Below are positions 7,017 to 7,812 of a stretch of DNA of 7,812 nt, in pieces. The DNA comes from Gemmatimonadota bacterium (GTDB lineage: Bacteria > Gemmatimonadota > Gemmatimonadetes > Gemmatimonadales > Gemmatimonadaceae), in assembly GCA_003222065.1 (NCBI GenBank), contig QHUV01000084.1, forward strand, positions 1-7,812, given 5' to 3'. How positions within the stretch are numbered: the first letter of the stretch is position 1; each line of letters opens with the position of its first letter. The notes under the pieces are model-generated. The model made no database searches. It had not been told where the DNA came from and saw nothing but the letters and a program-made list of their open reading frames with translations. The translations under genes and the position numbers were made by a program.

Positions 7017-7430
7017 TCAGCGGCCGTCATACTCCACGTAGTTGTTCGGCGTCTCCCAGAGCACGAGCCGCGACAAATGGCCCGGTGCCAGGTGCGGCTC
7101 GATCGCGCGCCACATCGCGACGACGATGTTCTCGGTCGTCGGAATGATGCCCTGCATGAAGTCGACCTCGAGATTGAGATTACGATGGTCGACCTTGTCG
7201 ACGACTTCGCGTTGCACGATTGCTTTGACCTTGGCGAGGTCGATGACATAGCCAGTCCGCTCGTCCACCGCGCCCGTGACGAAGACGTCGAGCGTGTAGT
7301 TGTGGCCGTGCCAGTTCGGGTTGTTGCACTTGCCGAACAACGCACGATTCTCCTCGTCGGAGAGTGCGGGGTTGTGCACGCGATGGGCCGCGTTGAACTG
7401 CATGCGGCGAACGACAGTAACGATGGGCAA
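7017..7430 (-). CDS. 6-pyruvoyl-tetrahydropterin synthase / QueD-family (6-carboxytetrahydropterin synthase) protein
   Basis: This 137-residue zinc enzyme of the PTPS/QueD fold acts on dihydroneopterin triphosphate. Zinc ligands H16, H41 and H43 lie in NAAHR and NWHGHNY. The catalytic Cys is C35 in FGKCNNPNWHGHNY. VDHRNLN gives D81 and H82 of the catalytic set, and E126 in LWETPNN is the pterin anchor. The C-x5-HGH spacing and the CNNPN context match biopterin-type (mammalian-like) PTPS, whereas queuosine QueD enzymes have C-x3-HGH, so I favour pyruvoyl-tetrahydropterin formation while noting that databases often call such genes queD. The start is TTG 7430, giving MPIVTVVRR as in relatives. 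The frame is open up to 7679, but that stretch contains repeats and no domain. ATG 7403 would remove the first beta-strand. It is the first gene of the three-gene minus-strand operon. Confidence 0.9.
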   Translation of the reverse strand: MPIVTVVRRMQFNAAHRVHNPALSDEENRALFGKCNNPNWHGHNYTLDVFVTGAVDERTGYVIDLAKVKAIVQREVVDKVDHRNLNLEVDFMQGIIPTTENIVVAMWRAIEPHLAPGHLSRLVLWETPNNYVEYDGR

Positions 7431-7450
7431 AGGGGGGGTTAGTGGGCGCT

Positions 7451-7528
7451 CGTCAGTTGTCGGTGGTACGGAAATATTACTCCAATCGCGATCTTCTCGA
7501 CTGACTACCGACCACCGATCACCAACAA
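7451..7528. repeat. opposed degenerate heptamer repeats flanking an AT-rich island
   Basis: On the plus strand, 7501-7528 reads as four 7-mers: CTGACTA, CCGACCA, CCGATCA, CCAACAA. The minus strand of 7451-7471 contains similar units (CCGACAA, CTGACGA), so the two arrays point in opposite directions. TCGGTGGT (7460-7467) pairs exactly with ACCACCGA (7511-7518). Between them lies the AT-rich stretch GAAATATTACTCC (7471-7483). The arrangement recalls short tandemly repeated heptamers described in other bacteria, such as cyanobacterial STRR sequences. Confidence 0.5.
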
Positions 7529-7532
7529 ACGT

Positions 7533-7562
7533 TCGAGCCCCGTGGTTTCCCACGGGGCTCGA
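7533..7562 (-). other. perfect 13-bp hairpin with GAAA tetraloop on the minus strand
   Basis: The left arm (7533-7545, TCGAGCCCCGTGG) and right arm (7550-7562) are fully complementary with a 4-nt loop (7546-7549). Read on the minus strand the loop is GAAA, a stable GNRA tetraloop; on the plus strand it is TTTC. This favours a functional RNA on the minus strand, in the leader of the pterin operon or at the end of a transcript entering from the right. The following minus-strand sequence, ACGTTTGTTGG, is only mildly T-rich, so it is a weak intrinsic terminator candidate at best. Confidence 0.6.
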
Positions 7563-7779
7563 GAGGTCGGGAACGAAGAAGGGTTTTGCGAAGCCCAGTC
7601 GAATGTATGAGGTCCTCACCACACCTTCCGCCGTCCCCCGCACTGGGGGCATGACGTCAGCATAGATTATCGAACCCACCGAATGGACTTGTTGGCTCGA
7701 AAACGATGGTTCTCCGCCCCGAAATCTTCGTAATCAGATCGTCGCGCAATCTACGAGCGCGAAACGAGGAATGCAATCA

Positions 7780-7812
7780 ATGGACATCGGTATCATCGTG
7801 GCAATCGCACTG
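7780..7812 (+). CDS. start of a gene encoding a protein with a hydrophobic N-terminus (3' end outside window)
   Basis: Only eleven codons are visible (MDIGIIVAIAL). They are strongly hydrophobic after one Asp, as at the start of a membrane-anchored protein or a signal anchor. ATG 7780 has GAGGA at 7766-7770 with 9 nt spacing. An in-frame ATG at 7771 directly abuts that site and is less suitable. The family cannot be identified from so little; a single-pass N-terminal anchor as in RNase Y-like or RmuC-like proteins is one of many options. Confidence 0.5.
   Translation, partial: MDIGIIVAIAL

Larger units (their letters stand above)
7431..7779. other. gene-free divergent region upstream of the pterin operon
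   Basis: About 350 nt have no supported gene. From left to right they hold a G7 tract (7432-7438) 1 nt from the TTG start, opposed heptamer repeats (7451-7471 and 7501-7528) around an AT-rich island, a perfect hairpin (7533-7562), a CCCCC/GGGGG stem (7635-7639 with 7645-7649), and the 8-bp palindrome TGACGTCA (7652-7659). TAATAT on the minus strand (7479 to 7474) could be a -10 box for the pterin operon, but no -35 is seen. The open minus-strand frame here reads through the repeats and is taken as non-coding. Confidence 0.55.

Noticed and set aside
7531..7545. tRNA T-arm-like GTTCGAGCCCC
   Set aside because: The bases around it cannot form a T-stem, and no anticodon or D-arm lies upstream. 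The sequence belongs to the 13-bp hairpin.
7652..7659. TGACGTCA palindrome as an operator
   Set aside because: A single 8-bp palindrome with no second copy or known bacterial regulator match is not enough to call a site.
7431..7679. N-terminal extension of the pterin synthase up to an ATG at 7679
   Set aside because: The frame is open, but it crosses heptamer repeats and a perfect hairpin and has no resemblance to the family. The family N-terminus matches exactly at TTG 7430.

Overview
This is a 7.8-kb piece of a GC-rich bacterial chromosome. Genes are tightly packed, and adjacent stops and starts overlap by a single base in two places. The gene set is house-keeping or metabolic, with no phage, transposon, CRISPR array, rRNA or tRNA gene visible. 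The general style (high GC, frequent Asp/Arg/Ala-rich proteins, a TPR/ParA pair, short degenerate intergenic repeats) would fit a soil bacterium such as a Gemmatimonadota or a neighbouring phylum. That placement is inference; no marker here settles it.

Left part (1-1433). The window opens inside ligA, the NAD+-dependent DNA ligase, of which only the C-terminal BRCT domain is present. Its stop overlaps the start of a small V4R-domain protein gene. Facing them on the minus strand is a purine-type phosphoribosyltransferase gene. The convergent junction carries a degenerate inverted array of 7-base repeats.

Middle (1609-5591). A plus-strand cluster of three genes, TPR protein, orphan ParA ATPase and a putative lipoprotein, is joined by 1-nt gaps or overlaps and looks like one operon. 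After a 98-nt gap with a TATACT -10-like box and a GGAGGA ribosome site comes a FAA1-type long-chain acyl-CoA synthetase.

Right part (5592-7812). A compact repeat of the GTCATTCCGAGCG type separates the acyl-CoA synthetase from a convergent three-gene minus-strand operon. In transcription order this operon encodes a pterin synthase with the C-x5-HGH signature of biopterin-type 6-pyruvoyl-tetrahydropterin synthases, a classical short-chain dehydrogenase/reductase, and an odd protein joining a Trm112-like zinc knuckle to a degenerate methyltransferase fold. The pterin synthase/SDR pairing suggests, as a hypothesis, the last two steps of tetrahydrobiopterin synthesis (pyruvoyl-tetrahydropterin synthase followed by a sepiapterin-reductase-like SDR). 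Upstream of this operon lies about 350 nt without a supported gene. It contains opposed heptamer repeats around an AT-rich island and a perfect 13-bp hairpin that would have a GAAA tetraloop if transcribed on the operon strand. The window ends 11 codons into a new plus-strand gene with a hydrophobic N-terminus.

A scattered hexamer, GTTAGG/CCTAAC, occurs nine times and accounts for several of the rare TTA/CTA leucine codons seen.
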